From positions 122,583 through 186,582 of the forward strand of contig NZ_LWBL02000005.1 in assembly GCF_001644195.2 (NCBI RefSeq): a DNA stretch of 64,000 nt, given 5' to 3'. This document shows positions 9,237 to 18,849 of this stretch, in pieces. This stretch comes from Bacillus marinisedimentorum (lineage in GTDB: Bacteria > Bacillota > Bacilli > Bacillales > Bacillaceae_O). Below the pieces are notes generated by a model. It was not told the origin of the DNA and did no database searches. It was given only the letters and a program-made list of their open reading frames with translations. Numbering within the stretch: the stretch's first letter is position 1; each line of letters opens with the position of its first letter. A program made the position numbers and the translations under genes.

Positions 9237-9938
9237 ATGACACAGGAAATTCAGCCTCTCTACGATAAAACATATACATGCCCGCAATGCGGTGCCAGCT
9301 ATTCGAGTAAGCAGCTGCGATCCCGTTTCGTCAGGACTGAAACGCGCGATGCCGATTTTTGCATCTGGTACAAACACCCTGAATATGATCCCGACCTTTA
9401 TTTCATACACATTTGCCCGGCCTGCGGCTTTGCGGCAGGAGATCTGTCCAAAGACACTTTAACAGATGAAGCACGTATAGTATTTCGAAAAGAAGTCGGT
9501 GCGAAATGGGGGCAGGGTGATTCCTATTCGCACATCAGGACAGTTGAAAAAGCGGCTGAAACGTATAAGCTGGCTATCTATACCGGCAAACTGCTTCAGG
9601 AGAACAACCAGGTACTTGGCGGATTATGCCTGAGGGCCGCATGGGTATACCGGAAAAATGGCGATAGTCAAAACGAAAATAGATTTTTAAACATGGCACT
9701 CACCCATTACCTGGAATCTGATATAACTGGAGATTTCGCGGTAAGCGGCATGAGTGAAATGCGGCTGCATTATTTGATCGGGGAACTATACAGGCGGCTT
9801 GATCAAGGCCGGAAAGCCATACCGTATTTCTCGAAAGTCCTCCACCATAAGAACAAGGCCTATGAGCCGCAGCTTGCGGAAGCCGCTCGTACGCAGTACT
9901 ACCTGATTAAAGAGGGCGATACGCCTCCGAAGCCTTAA
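9237..9938 (+). CDS. DUF2225 family protein
   Basis: 233 residues. Two CxxC pairs, C15/C18 (CPQC) and C60/C63 (CPAC), predict a zinc site in the N-terminal third. The rest is helical with a TPR-like segment around residues 165-215 (LIGELYRRLDQGRKAIPYFSKVL). This matches the DUF2225 family of Firmicutes, whose function is unknown. The ATG is preceded by AAAGGA at 9 bases, and the gene is followed by a strong terminator. Confidence 0.8.
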   Translation: MTQEIQPLYDKTYTCPQCGASYSSKQLRSRFVRTETRDADFCIWYKHPEYDPDLYFIHICPACGFAAGDLSKDTLTDEARIVFRKEVGAKWGQGDSYSHIRTVEKAAETYKLAIYTGKLLQENNQVLGGLCLRAAWVYRKNGDSQNENRFLNMALTHYLESDITGDFAVSGMSEMRLHYLIGELYRRLDQGRKAIPYFSKVLHHKNKAYEPQLAEAARTQYYLIKEGDTPPKP

Positions 9939-10008
9939 GGCATAAAAAAACCGCTTTTTAGGCTTAAGCAGTTCCCTTTACGTGGAAAAATTTAATAGCA
10001 GATGAATC

Positions 10009-10046
10009 AGCATATCAATTGACATCGGAATTGGTATGCTTTTTTA
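10009..10046 (+). terminator. Terminator of the DUF2225 gene
   Basis: AGCATATCAATT / AATTGGTATGCT (one G-U pair) around an 8-base loop, followed by a T run. Confidence 0.85.
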
Positions 10047-10124
10047 CATTGATAGCATGCAAATTACAATAAATGTTGCAATTGAGGGATTAGGCTGTTA
10101 AGTCATTAGTTGTTTGCTATCTTA

Positions 10125-10819
10125 CTATGAGGCTACTGTGGCCAAAAGGGCATAGGAAATGTTCGTCGAATGATGATGCATATAAATCGAAAGCTCGGAC
10201 AGAACATCAACCACAAACGCTAGTATAGGCTGATGAGAGCCATTGGTTCACAGTCCGTCATACGAAGAAACGTTATAAGTGTTCAAGCCTCCAACATGTC
10301 GCCGATAATATATTAAATCGTGAATTCAAGGCTGAAAATCCAAATGAAAAATGGGTAACGGATGTCACACGAATTCAAGTATGGCTCCGCAAAGAAAGCT
10401 TATCCTAAGCGCCATTCTTGATTTGTACGATGGCTCAATTGTCAGCTAGGTCTTTGGGCATTCCAATGACAATGCCCTTGTATTCGAGACGCTTGGCCTG
10501 ATAACAGAGCACCTGGATGGGATCAGCCCCTTCTTCACAGTGACGTGGATTCAAGTATACCTCTCAAGGCTTTAAGCGAAGGATTGATAAAGCCGGGATG
10601 ACTCAGAGTATGTCACGGGTAGGCAGATCCATCGATAATGGGCCCCTGAAATCCTTTTAGGGAACACTTAAAAGTGAGAAATATTATTTGCACAAATACG
10701 AAACGTTTGAAGAGCTATCCAAACCGGTAGAGCAGTATATACATTTCGATAATCATGAAAGATACCAAAAACGACTAAACGGCCTTAGCCCTATTGAATA
10801 TAGAGCTAAAGCCGCTTAG
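10125..10819 (+). pseudogene. Decayed IS3-family transposase (OrfB)
   Basis: Reading across frames gives NVRRMMMHINRK, then YRLMRAIGSQSVIRRKRYK, then ENPNEKWVTDVT, SAILDLYDGSIVS, and a long tail SEKYYLHKYETFEEL...RYQKRLNGLSPIEYRAKAA ending at a TAG at 10817. This is the rve-type DDE integrase of IS3 elements. At least three stops and two frameshifts break it. The first Asp (TDVT) and second Asp (HSD) survive, but the expected ESFWG reads K-S-F-stop, so the catalytic Glu is lost and Trp became TAG. No OrfA was recognised upstream. Confidence 0.88.
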
Positions 10820-10862
10820 ACCACTTTTTATTATTTCCACTGTCTACTTGACAGGGGACAGT
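10125..10862 (+). mobile_element. IS3-family insertion sequence remnant
   Basis: Transposase pseudogene plus a right end CTGTCTACTTGACAGGGGAC typical of this family. No matching left inverted repeat was found near 10050-10130, so the left end is probably deleted. It sits where B. subtilis, as recalled, has other genes next to yuzB. Confidence 0.75.
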
Positions 10863-10963
10863 TTTCTCCATGTTATCAGAACTCTTATTTTCGTGCAGTG
10901 TCCTTTAATGTGCCGTTTAAGGCGTCTCTGATTTATGTCATGCAGCGTATCAGCCTCTGCATC

Positions 10964-11200
10964 TTAAAACATCGGATTTTCTTCAATAAATTGATAAATG
11001 TTTTTGACAAGCTCGTCCGGTGTATTTCCGGTGACGACCTCACCATTTACAAGCGCGTAATGGGATTCAAAGCACTTGCCGCAATAACCCAGACATCCAT
11101 ACTCGACCACATCCAGATTCGGGTCTTTTTCAAGCTGTTCTTTCGCTTTTTGGGAACCGCTTGCCAGGTTGCTGATGCAAAATTCCACTAAAGGCATCAT
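10964..11200 (-). CDS. yuzB: YuzB, DUF1450 family
   Basis: 78 residues from the first ATG of an ATGATG pair, 7 bases behind GAGAGGTG; a TTG two codons upstream overlaps that site. Residues [16 protein letters not shown] carry a CxxCxxC cluster resembling thioredoxin-like ferredoxins, plus an early Cys (EFCISNL). Conserved end [10 protein letters not shown] is near identical to B. subtilis YuzB. Function unknown; metal or cluster binding is plausible from the Cys pattern. Confidence 0.9.
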   Translation of the reverse strand: MMPLVEFCISNLASGSQKAKEQLEKDPNLDVVEYGCLGYCGKCFESHYALVNGEVVTGNTPDELVKNIYQFIEENPMF

Positions 11201-11287
11201 TTCCAATCACCTCTCAATTACCACTACTATGCTAACGAAAACCTGCCTTTCCGTCAACAAAACAGGTCCCTCTTTTTCTTCCTTGAA

Positions 11288-11440
11288 TGAACAAATGCGC
11301 AAGGCGCCCGCTTAGCGGCGTACGCATAAGCGGGGGTTCCCGCAGGGAGGTGCTCTTTCCTCCCGGAGGGGATCACCGCTTATGACGATAGCCGCTGGCG
11401 CCTGGAGCTGGATGATTCCCTTCCGGCTTTTTATCCACAA
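11288..11440 (+). repeat. Dispersed nested-palindrome repeat, copy 1 (full length)
   Basis: Palindromic core 11302-11403: AGGCGCC closes on GGCGCCT, inside it AGCGGC/GCCGCT, GCATAAGCGG/CCGCTTATG and GGGAGG/CCTCCC pair in order. Conserved leader ACAAA-GCGCAA and tail TTTTTATCCACAACGC extend it to ~150 bases. Other copies at 18676, 26631, 26754 and 35859, all in the same orientation. No coding potential. Confidence 0.88.
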
Positions 11441-11490
11441 CGCTTACATTTTAACAATTTTAAAAACCCGGAACGTGTCCGGGCAAGTGT

Positions 11491-11814
11491 CTAGCGAACC
11501 GGTTCATATCCCCGGTCTTCCATTATTTTATAGATGTCCTTCAGCCTCGGATTCCCCTCGGCAATTATTTCGCCATCAATGACAACAACCGGATAAATGA
11601 GATCTTCCTCAAGAACCCGTTCGGCAAATTTTTTCTCGGATTCCGGCGGATTTTGGAAATCGACATATTCGATGCCGAATGGCTGGTCCGGATATTTGCG
11701 GGAAATAGCCGCTTTTAGCCATTCGTATGTCTCTTTGGATGACGGCATTCCGACACAGCTTGCGCAAATCTGCTCGGCACCGTATACATAAATGGTTACG
11801 CTTCCTTCTGTCAT
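11491..11814 (-). CDS. yuzD: YuzD, DUF1462 thioredoxin-fold protein
   Basis: 107 residues. Starts with a strand VTIYVYGAEQICASCVGMPSS holding a CxxC (CASC), then a thioredoxin-like alpha/beta pattern ending YPVVVIDGEIIAEGNPRLKDIY with a cis-Pro-like position. DUF1462 proteins are small thioredoxin-fold proteins of unknown partner in Bacilli. Synteny with yutI and yuzB supports the name. Confidence 0.9.
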   Translation of the reverse strand: MTEGSVTIYVYGAEQICASCVGMPSSKETYEWLKAAISRKYPDQPFGIEYVDFQNPPESEKKFAERVLEEDLIYPVVVIDGEIIAEGNPRLKDIYKIMEDRGYEPVR

Positions 11815-12067
11815 ATTGTTTCCCCCTGTTATGTCCTTACTCCCATTTTAGCAGAAATTTCGCATCTGTATATTTTTATTGTTTGCATGAGCAGGCGGTT
11901 TTCATTCACAAGACAGGAGAAGAAGTCACCACAGGATGACGATGTACGTATACTGGCGACAACGGAATATATTGTAAAAAAATGATTCCTGCCAAAAAAA
12001 TTGAGGCCGTCGGATAGATTTTTATGTTTGGACCTATTATAATATGGGTATGGAAAGGAGTCGATAA

Positions 12068-12292
12068 ATGATGACAGAACAAGTGAAAGAAGTTTTGGAT
12101 AAACTCCGTCCCTTCCTGCTTCGTGACGGTGGGGATGTTGAATTAGTAGATATTGAAGACGGCATCGTGAAAGTTCGCCTCATGGGTGCATGCGGAAGCT
12201 GCCCGAGCTCCACAATCACTTTGAAGGCAGGTATTGAGCGTGCCCTGATGGAAGAGGTTCCGGGCGTACTCGAAGTTGAGCAAGTATTTTAA
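12068..12292 (+). CDS. yutI: NifU C-terminal-like Fe-S scaffold YutI (Nfu)
   Basis: 74 residues, the minimal Nfu domain: [17 protein letters not shown] followed by the cluster-binding [10 protein letters not shown] (CxxC). Nfu proteins take a [4Fe-4S] cluster on a dimer of these Cys pairs and pass it to apo-enzymes such as aconitase or LipA. ATG preceded by AAAGGAG. Stands alone, divergent from yuzD, ending at a terminator shared with the thr operon. Confidence 0.94.
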   Translation: MMTEQVKEVLDKLRPFLLRDGGDVELVDIEDGIVKVRLMGACGSCPSSTITLKAGIERALMEEVPGVLEVEQVF

Positions 12293-12307
12293 TTTCATAA
12301 TGCTCGT

Positions 12308-12344
12308 AAAGCTCCCGCAAGTTTCCATGCGGGAGCTTTTTTTG
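12308..12344. terminator. Terminator between convergent yutI and thrB
   Basis: GCTCCCGCA / TGCGGGAGC followed by T7 on the plus strand. The minus side has only AAA before the stem, so it mainly serves yutI. Confidence 0.88.
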
Positions 12345-12354
12345 ATTTCATGTC

Positions 12355-13272
12355 TTATACTCTTTCACCCTGCTGAAGAACGGCAAGCCCTTTTTCAGCA
12401 GGTTCCATGCATTCTGTATGCCACTCCGGATACATAAGTGCGAGTGTTTCCTGTACTTCAGCGGCCTTGCCTTTTGGCACAAAGAACAGCACAGTCGGCC
12501 CTGCTCCGCTAAGCACTGCACTGTAGGCCCCCACTTTATTCCTTGCCTTTCTGGCCAGTTCCAGTTCGGGAACGAGGCTGGCGCGGAAAGGTTCATGGAA
12601 TGAATCCTGTTCCATCATTTGGCCGGCAAGGATCCAATCTTTTTGAAAGAAGGCGGCAACGAGGACGTTCGTCACAGCGCTTGCGGAAACGGCCTGCCGG
12701 CGGCTGAATTGTTCAGGTAGAACGTTGCGGGCATCCTTTGTCCGCAATTCATAATTCGGGATGACTGCTACGATGTCGAGGTCGGGCACCCCAGACTGAA
12801 CCGTTTTCGTATCTTCGGAAGTATGAAAACCGATGGCACACCCACCGTAATAGGATGCGGAAACATTGTCCGGATGACCTTCAAAAAGGGAGCCGATCCG
12901 GACTTTTTCCGCTTTCGCCAGACCGAGGGCTAACAGCTGGTCGGCAAGCTCGATTCCCGCGGTTATCGCTGCTCCGCTGCTGCCAAGCCCCCTCGCCATT
13001 GGAATTTCACTTGAGACAAATACTTCACACGGTTGCATATCGGAAGCACGGCGGCCGTTTTGCTCAGCGGCAAACTCGGCAGCCTGGTATATCAGGTTCT
13101 GTTCGTCCGCAGGAATTCCGATCACTTCTGAAGATCGGGGATGAAATTGCCAATTTTCAGCCGGGAACACATCCAGCTGCAAATATCGGTTAACTGCAAG
13201 GCCGATAGAGTCGAATCCAGGTCCCAGGTTTGATGTGCTGCCCGGAACCCTGATGGAAAAAGGCGGCTTCAT
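12355..13272 (-). CDS. thrB: Homoserine kinase
   Basis: 305 residues. Phosphorylates homoserine in threonine synthesis. GHMP-kinase signature [12 protein letters not shown] at residues 91-102 forms the phosphate loop; N-terminal [16 protein letters not shown] and C-terminal [11 protein letters not shown] are the other family blocks. Its ATG overlaps the thrC stop by four bases, so the two are translationally coupled. Last gene of hom-thrC-thrB. Confidence 0.97.
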   Translation of the reverse strand: MKPPFSIRVPGSTSNLGPGFDSIGLAVNRYLQLDVFPAENWQFHPRSSEVIGIPADEQNLIYQAAEFAAEQNGRRASDMQPCEVFVSSEIPMARGLGSSGAAITAGIELADQLLALGLAKAEKVRIGSLFEGHPDNVSASYYGGCAIGFHTSEDTKTVQSGVPDLDIVAVIPNYELRTKDARNVLPEQFSRRQAVSASAVTNVLVAAFFQKDWILAGQMMEQDSFHEPFRASLVPELELARKARNKVGAYSAVLSGAGPTVLFFVPKGKAAEVQETLALMYPEWHTECMEPAEKGLAVLQQGERV

Positions 13273-14330
13273 TGGTGGACAGCCCTTTCGATACGGCTCC
13301 TGACCTCTTTCTCTTCATTCGGCAAGACAACAGGCTCGATTTCTGCTGTATCGATGGCAACAGAAGGATCCTTTAGTCCATTGCCAGTCAAAACAGCGAC
13401 AACGACAGATCCCCGTTTGACCTCCCCGCTCTCAATCTGTTTTTTCAAGCCGGCAATGGAAGCGCATGATGCCGGTTCGGCGAATATTCCCTCTGTCTCG
13501 GCAAGAAGGGTGTATGCCTCAAGTATTTCATCGTCTGTCACTTCGCCGATTTTTCCATTTGATTGTTCAGCGGCAGCTACAGCTTTATCCCAGCTGGCGG
13601 GATTTCCGATCCGGATTGCCGTTGCGATTGTTTCCGGTTCTTCAATGACTTTATTGCGGACAATCGCCGCTGCCCCTTCTGCTTCAAATCCGCGCATTTC
13701 CGGGAGGGCAGTCCCTTTTTTCTCATGGTATTCCTTGAATCCTTTCCAGTAAGCGGATATATTTCCGGCATTGCCGACCGGAATAGCAAGGATATCAGGT
13801 GCTTTACCGAGCTGGTCGCATACCTCGAATGCAGCCGTTTTTTGCCCTTCAAGCCTGTATGGATTGACGGAATTGACAAGGGTGTAAGATCCCTCTTCAC
13901 TGATATTCCGCACCATTGTCAGCGCCTGGTCAAAGTTTCCTTTAATCGCATATACTTCCGCTCCATACATGACAGCCTGCGCCAGTTTTCCCATGGCAAT
14001 CTTGCCGTCGGGGATGACGATGATGCACCGCATCCCGGCCCGGGCCGCATAAGCTGCCGCTGAAGCGGATGTGTTTCCGGTCGATGCACATATAACGGCA
14101 TCACTTCCTTCTTCCTTCGCCTTGGCGACAGCCATCACCATGCCTCTGTCTTTGAACGAACCTGTTGGATTAGCCCCTTCCACTTTCACATACAGCTCGA
14201 TTCCCCATTGCTCGGATAGATGGACAAGGGGAATCAGCGGAGTATTGCCTTCGTTCAGCGAAAGGACAGGTGTTTTTTCAGTTACAGGCAAGAAATCTTC
14301 ATACTCCGACAGCAAGCCTTTCCACATCAT
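13269..14330 (-). CDS. thrC: Threonine synthase
   Basis: 353 residues. PLP enzyme converting O-phosphohomoserine to threonine. The Schiff-base lysine is K60 in [11 protein letters not shown]; the phosphate-binding glycine loop is [13 protein letters not shown]. Start ATG of an ATGATG pair, GGAGG 9 bases upstream. It overlaps hom by four bases (ATGA). This is the short Bacillus-type enzyme without the long N-terminal extension. Confidence 0.97.
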   Translation of the reverse strand: MMWKGLLSEYEDFLPVTEKTPVLSLNEGNTPLIPLVHLSEQWGIELYVKVEGANPTGSFKDRGMVMAVAKAKEEGSDAVICASTGNTSASAAAYAARAGMRCIIVIPDGKIAMGKLAQAVMYGAEVYAIKGNFDQALTMVRNISEEGSYTLVNSVNPYRLEGQKTAAFEVCDQLGKAPDILAIPVGNAGNISAYWKGFKEYHEKKGTALPEMRGFEAEGAAAIVRNKVIEEPETIATAIRIGNPASWDKAVAAAEQSNGKIGEVTDDEILEAYTLLAETEGIFAEPASCASIAGLKKQIESGEVKRGSVVVAVLTGNGLKDPSVAIDTAEIEPVVLPNEEKEVRSRIERAVHQ

Positions 14331-15628
14331 GATTCTCTGCCTCCTTCGACTCTGTAAACACTTTTCACATTCAGGACGGCATCCGCCTCTTCCAGCCGCT
14401 GCTTAATGTTTTCGTATGCCGATTTCGACGCAGTATGGGTGATCAGCACAAGCTCGGCCGTTCCTTTTTCTTTTAAAGGCAGCTGCAGGATCTTTTCAAA
14501 GCTGACCCCTTCATCTGCAAAAAGAGTGGTGATCCGCGCCAATACCCCTGCCTCGTCAATGACATGGAGACGGAAAAAATACTGCGCAAACACTTCACTG
14601 CTTTCTTTCAGCTTTTTTGGATATTGCGGAGTGACCGCTGACTGCCCGTTTACACCGAGACGCTTGTTCTTGATCACTTCAACAAGGTCAGAGACGACAG
14701 CCGTTGCGGTAGGGAGTTCTCCTGCACCCGGTCCGTAAAACATCGTTTCTCCGACAGCTTCGCCGTATACATACACTGCATTGAATTCATTATGGACAGA
14801 GGAAAGCGGGTGATCCTCCGGAAGGAAAGCCGGCTGGACGCTGACTTCCGCTTTGTCTTCAACCCGGTCGGCGATCCCGATCAGTTTCATCGTATAGCCA
14901 AGCTGCTTTCCGTATTTGATATCCTCCTCTGTCACATTTTCGATCCCCTGGTGTTCAACATCATCAAGGTCCATGTTCATCGAAAAACCGAGCGTCGCCA
15001 TGATCGCCATCTTGCGGGCCGCATCAAGCCCGCTTACATCGGCAGTCGGATCTGATTCAGCGTATCCGAGCTCCTGGGCTTCTTTCAATACATCATCGTA
15101 AGCTCTGCCTTCCTGGGACATTTTCGTCAAAATATAATTTGTCGTCCCATTCACGATGCCCATCATCTTTTTAATCCGGTCTGATGCCAGGCCTTCTACA
15201 AGGCTGCGCAGAATCGGAATGCCGCCCGCCACACTTGCTTCATAGAAAAGGTCGCATTCGTTTTCGGCAGCGGCCTTCAGCAGCTCCGTTCCGTGAAGTG
15301 CCATCAAGTCTTTATTCGCAGTCACAACATGCTTTTTATTATTCAGGGCGTGAAGGATATATCCCCGTGATTCTTCAATTCCGCCCATTACCTCAATAAC
15401 GACATCAATGTCCGGATTATCGAGAACCTCATAAGGGTCGCTTGTCAAAAGTCCCTCATCCACTTTCACTTTCCTGGCTTTCTTCATATCCTTTACAAGC
15501 ACTTTATTGATATCAACCGAACAGCCGACTTGATGCATCAGTTTATCCTGGTGATTCTCGATAATTCGAACCACACCGCTTCCGACTGTTCCCAAACCAA
15601 GAAGCCCGACTGAAATGTTTTCTGCCAT
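14327..15628 (-). CDS. hom: Homoserine dehydrogenase with ACT domain
   Basis: 433 residues from the ATG at 15628, six bases behind GGGGTGA; a GTG three codons upstream overlaps that site. Reduces aspartate semialdehyde to homoserine. NAD(P) site [11 protein letters not shown], catalytic middle with [14 protein letters not shown] and YGPGAG, and a C-terminal ACT domain from about residue 345 that in this class mediates threonine feedback. First gene of the threonine operon. No T-box was recognised in its ~190-base leader. Confidence 0.97.
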   Translation of the reverse strand: MAENISVGLLGLGTVGSGVVRIIENHQDKLMHQVGCSVDINKVLVKDMKKARKVKVDEGLLTSDPYEVLDNPDIDVVIEVMGGIEESRGYILHALNNKKHVVTANKDLMALHGTELLKAAAENECDLFYEASVAGGIPILRSLVEGLASDRIKKMMGIVNGTTNYILTKMSQEGRAYDDVLKEAQELGYAESDPTADVSGLDAARKMAIMATLGFSMNMDLDDVEHQGIENVTEEDIKYGKQLGYTMKLIGIADRVEDKAEVSVQPAFLPEDHPLSSVHNEFNAVYVYGEAVGETMFYGPGAGELPTATAVVSDLVEVIKNKRLGVNGQSAVTPQYPKKLKESSEVFAQYFFRLHVIDEAGVLARITTLFADEGVSFEKILQLPLKEKGTAELVLITHTASKSAYENIKQRLEEADAVLNVKSVYRVEGGRES

Positions 15629-15793
15629 TTTTTTCACCCCACAAGTGTTTTTATATAAAATACATCTGTTTATATATAAAGGACATTATAAATTCAATTC
15701 TGAAAATTTACAAGGGGTTTCCCTTAAAGCAGTAACCTGCTTTCTGATACTGCAGTGGTTGTCCGAAAAACACCTTGAGAAGGGGGATAGCAG

Positions 15794-15819
15794 AAAACCG
15801 GCTTAACCAGCCGGTTTAT
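15794..15819 (-). terminator. Terminator of the hydroxyacid dehydrogenase gene, overlapping its stop codon
   Basis: AACCGGC / GCCGGTT hairpin whose 5' arm on the minus strand includes the TAA; followed by TTTTCTGC. Confidence 0.65.
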
Positions 15820-16895
15820 GAAAGGACATCACTGTTTACAACTTTGGCCTCTTCCGGCCGGTCTGACAGCACATGGAAAATGTTTTCAACGGCCGTGCGC
15901 GCCATCAGGTGCCTTGTTTCCGTACTTGCACTGCCGATATGCGGTAATGCTGTCACCTGCTTGAGAGACAGCAGCGGGTGGTCGGCAGGGATTGGTTCTT
16001 TTTCAAATACATCCAATCCGGCTCCAGCAATTTCACCTTCTTTTAATGCTTCATATAACGCCTTCTCATCAACAACCGCCCCTCTTGCGACATTGATGAA
16101 TAATGCCTCAGGCTTCATCGCCTGGAATGCCGCTTTGTTGAATAAATGACGGGTCTCCTCAGTCAGCGGAGTCAGGCAGACAACAAAATCCGACCGTTTG
16201 AGGAGTTCTTCAAAATCGCAATATACTGCATTAAGCTGCTCCTCTGCTTCCGGTTTCCGCGAACGGTTGTGATAAAGGATCTCCATATCAAACCCCTTTG
16301 CCCTTTTTGCGACAGCTTCGCCGATCCGCCCCATACCGACAATTCCGATTGTTTTATGGTGCACATCCGATCCGGCCATGAAAAAGGGTGACCAGTGGGC
16401 CCAGCGTCCTTCCTTCACAATTTCAGAAGCTTCTACAATTCTCCGGGCTGAAGCGAGCAGCAGGGTGAAGGCAAGGTCGGCTGTCGTATCCGTGAGAATA
16501 TCAGGAGTATGCCCGATTATGACATTATGTCCGGTCGCCGCTTCCACATCAATATTGTCATAACCTACCGCCATGTTGGATACGGTTTTTAGATTTTGTG
16601 CCCGCTCAAGCAGTTCTTCATCCACACGATCTGACAGCATCGTCAGCAACGCATCGGCCCTCTCCGCCTTTTCAAGAAGGACAGAGCGCGGAACAGGCTC
16701 CTCTTCTTTATCCCACATCTCGATTTCGGCGATCTCTCTCAATGATTCCAGTTCTTCTTCGGGAAGTTTTCGTGCAACGTATACAAAGTGCTTATCCTCC
16801 AACTGTTTCCACAACCTTTCCACTACGCTTTCACATTTCGGTTTAAGACCGTTACCCCATACTTCTCGCTTGCCGCGCGATTTCCTTCCAGGCAA
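15816..16895 (-). CDS. D-isomer-specific 2-hydroxyacid dehydrogenase (glyoxylate/hydroxypyruvate reductase type)
   Basis: Open from a TTG at 16895 (359 residues), but conservation starts only near residue 36 (FVYVARKLPEE), so the N-terminus is uncertain; a TTG just before EDKHFVYV would give ~325 residues, the normal length. NAD site GIVGMGRIGEAVAKRA; catalytic Arg in NVARGAVVDE, Glu in DVFEKEP, His in ALPHIGSAS. The enzyme reduces 2-oxo acids such as glyoxylate or hydroxypyruvate with NAD(P)H. Begins 6 bases after the yutH stop, so it is likely co-transcribed with it. Confidence 0.88.
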   Translation of the reverse strand: MPGRKSRGKREVWGNGLKPKCESVVERLWKQLEDKHFVYVARKLPEEELESLREIAEIEMWDKEEEPVPRSVLLEKAERADALLTMLSDRVDEELLERAQNLKTVSNMAVGYDNIDVEAATGHNVIIGHTPDILTDTTADLAFTLLLASARRIVEASEIVKEGRWAHWSPFFMAGSDVHHKTIGIVGMGRIGEAVAKRAKGFDMEILYHNRSRKPEAEEQLNAVYCDFEELLKRSDFVVCLTPLTEETRHLFNKAAFQAMKPEALFINVARGAVVDEKALYEALKEGEIAGAGLDVFEKEPIPADHPLLSLKQVTALPHIGSASTETRHLMARTAVENIFHVLSDRPEEAKVVNSDVLS

Positions 16896-16900
16896 AAATC

Positions 16901-17908
16901 CTATTTCTTCTTTTGCAGCGAATCTTGCATCCAGTCCAAGGGCTGAACTTGCGCCCCCTGGCTGACCCGCTCGATGACAGCCGGCATCTGTCTCAGCATC
17001 CTTTCGTACCCTTGCGCATTTTCCACAATCCGATTCAGCCTTCTTTCATAGCGGAGTTGTTCATCAACAGCGCCCTCATGGCGATAATACCCCTCTACCG
17101 CTTCAAAATAATGGAGCGGAAACAGCAGCCTGGCAAAAAACTGGCGCCATCCATATGGACTGAGCGGCTGATATTGGGCGTATTCATATAAGAAATTGAG
17201 AACCATTTGCTGATCCGGCCGGCTTCCGGGACCGCATTCCCTCCTGACCCACTCGGCCAGATCCCTTGCCGGGTGATCCCATACCCACAGGTGCGGCATT
17301 TTTAACCGTCCATTTTCTATCCAAGCCTGCCGGTCAAAGCGCTTGTGGCAAATCGTCCCTGCATCGGACTGCTGTCTCGGCACATCGATTTCCGTATCCA
17401 CAAGGTATTGGACAGCATTTTCAGTGAGTCCCAGATAATATGGATATGTTTCCTGAAACAGTGCTTCAAACTCTGTGTGCTTCCGGCTCTTATAATTGTT
17501 CCGCCATTCTTCAAGTGCATCGATCCGCTCCACCCAGTAATCGTGCCAGGCACCGTACCGGTCCCTTTTTGAAAAAGCTCCCCTGTACATCCGGCCGCGC
17601 TGGTGGAAAACTGCAAGCTCCTGACCGGTCCTTCCTACTGTTCCTGTTGCTGCCCTTCCTCCTCTTATCAAGATGGATTTGCCGTTGTTTTCTTCTCTTC
17701 CTTCGTAAGGATGAATCGTTCCGATCGTCCTGTCCCCCTGTCCGGCAAGATGGGTGCTGACTTTTTGAAGTTCCTCCAGATCTTCCGGTTCCAAATCGTC
17801 CGCCGGAACAATAAGATATAAAAAACCTTCCTGCATGAATGCCTGATAGCCGTTCACTTGAAATAGACGCCCAGCACCTTCAGAAGCATTATGGTGATAT
17901 TTCATCAT
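16901..17908 (-). CDS. yutH: Spore coat-associated protein YutH (CotS/aminoglycoside-kinase-like)
   Basis: 335 residues. CotS-family proteins have a degenerate protein-kinase-like (choline kinase) fold and are incorporated in the spore coat. Seen here: GRLFQVNGYQAF near the N-terminus, the HKRF and KMPHLWVWDHPARDLAEW stretch in the place of the kinase catalytic loop (WDHPARD with a late Asp). The usual brenner HxD-N pattern is incomplete, so activity is doubtful. Adjacent to hom as in B. subtilis. ATGATG start behind GGGGG. Confidence 0.9.
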   Translation of the reverse strand: MMKYHHNASEGAGRLFQVNGYQAFMQEGFLYLIVPADDLEPEDLEELQKVSTHLAGQGDRTIGTIHPYEGREENNGKSILIRGGRAATGTVGRTGQELAVFHQRGRMYRGAFSKRDRYGAWHDYWVERIDALEEWRNNYKSRKHTEFEALFQETYPYYLGLTENAVQYLVDTEIDVPRQQSDAGTICHKRFDRQAWIENGRLKMPHLWVWDHPARDLAEWVRRECGPGSRPDQQMVLNFLYEYAQYQPLSPYGWRQFFARLLFPLHYFEAVEGYYRHEGAVDEQLRYERRLNRIVENAQGYERMLRQMPAVIERVSQGAQVQPLDWMQDSLQKKK

Positions 17909-18114
17909 TCTTATCCCCCCGGCTGATTGTTACTCTCGTTCATACCTATGAAACCGATTATGTACTTTTGTCATATTCAGCTCAAATCCCCGAATAAATT
18001 ATTAAGAAAAACGAAAAGAATAAAGGATGAACATACCGCGGAAATCGGCCTTCATGCTCAATACATGCCGCAGTACCGGCAATATCCATAAAAGTGAAAA
18101 CAGGGGTGAATTGA

Positions 18115-18615
18115 TTGAAGACAGAAAAAGAAGTAACCCAATTAGAAAGCACCGCCAGGAAATGGCTTGATGAACGTGGTGTTAAGGTTGAAGATATCGC
18201 AGAGCTTGTATACTTTCTGCAGTCTAAATATCATGAGGACCTGGAGATGGAAGTCTGCCTCCACAATGTTGAACGCGTCATGGCGAAACGCGAAGTGCAA
18301 AACGCGATTTTAACCGGTATCGCGCTTGACCGCCTTGCCGAAAAAAAACTGCTTGAAGAACCATTGCTTGACATCATTTCCCGTGATGAGAGCTTATACG
18401 GAATAGATGAAGTCATCGCCCTTTCCATCGTCAACGTCTACGGTTCCATCGGCTTTACGAACTATGGATATATCGACAAACAAAAACCGGGTATCTTACA
18501 GGCTCTGAATGATAAACGCACAGGAGAAATCCACACATTTCTCGATGACATCGTAGGCGCAATAGCCGCCGCAGCCTCCAGTCGACTTGCCCATAGAGCG
18601 GCACACGTTGAATAA
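18115..18615 (+). CDS. yutG: YutG, PgpA-like phosphatidylglycerophosphatase A domain protein
   Basis: 166 residues from a TTG start behind GGGGTGA. The PgpA family has conserved acidic helices: ISRDESLYGIDEVIAL, GSIGFTNYGYIDKQKPG, and FLDDIVGAIAAAAS near the end. The C-terminal Asp pair and charged helix are seen, but the protein lacks the multiple membrane spans of enterobacterial PgpA, so it is a soluble relative. Exact reaction unproven. Confidence 0.85.
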   Translation: MKTEKEVTQLESTARKWLDERGVKVEDIAELVYFLQSKYHEDLEMEVCLHNVERVMAKREVQNAILTGIALDRLAEKKLLEEPLLDIISRDESLYGIDEVIALSIVNVYGSIGFTNYGYIDKQKPGILQALNDKRTGEIHTFLDDIVGAIAAAASSRLAHRAAHVE

Positions 18616-18675
18616 TACGAGAAGTCCCGGGCAGACAATATTTTCACAACATCTGCAGTTTTGACTGATTAACCA

Positions 18676-18770
18676 GAACAAAAGCACAAGGCGCCCGCTT
18701 ATGACGATAGCCGCCGGCGCCTGGAGCTGGACGATTCCCTTCTGGCTTTTTAATCCACATCGCAAAAAAT
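18676..18770 (+). repeat. Dispersed nested-palindrome repeat, copy 2 (internally deleted)
   Basis: Leader ACAAAAGCACAAGGCGCC joins directly to TGACGATAGCCGCCGGCGCC and the conserved tail CTTTTTAATCCACA. About 66 bases of the middle are missing. The junction CCCGCTTATGACG is what recombination between the two CCGCTTA arms of a full copy would leave. Confidence 0.85.
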
Positions 18771-18785
18771 TTATAATTTCAACAA

Positions 18786-18829
18786 CAAAGAAGCCGGAAC
18801 ACAATTGACATTGCGTTCCGGCTTCTTCA
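18786..18829. terminator. Terminator between convergent yutG and yutF
   Basis: GAAGCCGGAAC / GTTCCGGCTTC stem with T-rich sequence on the minus-strand side. Confidence 0.85.
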
Positions 18830-18849
18830 ATTCGTCATGCTGATCCGGT

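Noticed and set aside
15629..15793. T-box leader ahead of hom
   Set aside because: No AGGGTGGNACCGCG-type core or specifier hairpin was seen.
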